Assembly (NCBI GenBank): GCA_022712335.1
Contig: JALAGR010000196.1
Location: 1-5,355 of the forward strand
Reading direction: 5' to 3'
Origin: Pediococcus sp.
GTDB taxonomy: Bacteria; Bacillota; Bacilli; Lactobacillales; Lactobacillaceae
Length of the DNA: 5,355 nucleotides
A model generated the notes under the pieces. The model had not been told where the DNA came from, searched no databases, and saw only the letters and a list, made by a program, of their open reading frames with translations. Of the stretch, positions 5,354 to 5,355 are shown one piece after another (the first letter of the stretch is position 1; every line of letters begins with the position of its first letter). Made by a program: the position numbers and the translations under genes.

Positions 5354-5355
5354 AT

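Noticed and set aside
1..5355. Mobile element, CRISPR array, defence system or other novel multi-gene system
   Set aside because: Every long open frame belongs to a well-known core family, spacing is operon-like, and there are no direct repeats, transposase remnants or foreign-looking genes.

Overview
The window looks like an ordinary chromosomal housekeeping locus from a low-GC Gram-positive bacterium, most likely a member of the Lactobacillaceae. The reasons are AT-rich DNA, strong Shine-Dalgarno sites, frequent non-ATG starts (TTG for recO and rpsU, GTG for phoH), a Firmicutes-type S21 protein and the Firmicutes gene order rpsU-yqeY-phoH-ybeY-dgkA-era-recO. I cannot fix the genus from sequence alone.

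Layout. Seven genes read leftward on the minus strand from about 4258 to 45: rpsU (ribosomal protein S21), yqeY (GatB/YqeY domain protein), phoH (PhoH-like ATPase), ybeY (rRNA-maturation endoribonuclease), dgkA (undecaprenol/diacylglycerol kinase), era (ribosome-assembly GTPase) and recO (recombination mediator). From yqeY to recO the gaps are 11, 5, -23, 22 and 2 bp, so these genes are surely co-transcribed. A consensus promoter (TTGACG-17-TATAAT) drives rpsU. A one-directional hairpin terminator sits between rpsU and yqeY, with no convincing promoter after it, so the downstream genes probably depend on read-through. A second near-consensus promoter (TTGACA-17-TATCAT) lies just past the recO stop and points out of the left edge; by comparison with other Firmicutes it may serve glyQS.

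On the plus strand, divergent from rpsU, is ppsR (4457-5266), the bifunctional kinase/phosphorylase regulator of pyruvate phosphate dikinase or PEP synthase. Its promoter region carries a perfect 12-bp palindrome, GAAAACGTTTTC, resembling a CcpA cre operator. ppsR ends at a 17-bp perfect hairpin with T runs in both directions. A short open frame on the minus strand stops exactly at that hairpin, suggesting the tail of a convergent gene entering from the right edge.

Functionally, most of the leftward genes concern ribosome assembly and RNA quality (S21, YbeY, Era, possibly PhoH and YqeY), together with lipid-carrier recycling (DgkA) and DNA repair (RecO). I see no mobile element, CRISPR array, tRNA, rRNA, toxin-antitoxin pair or defence module, and no evidence of an undescribed system. 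The points worth a second look are regulatory: the cre-like site, the terminator inside the operon, the outward promoter and the coupled ybeY/dgkA overlap.
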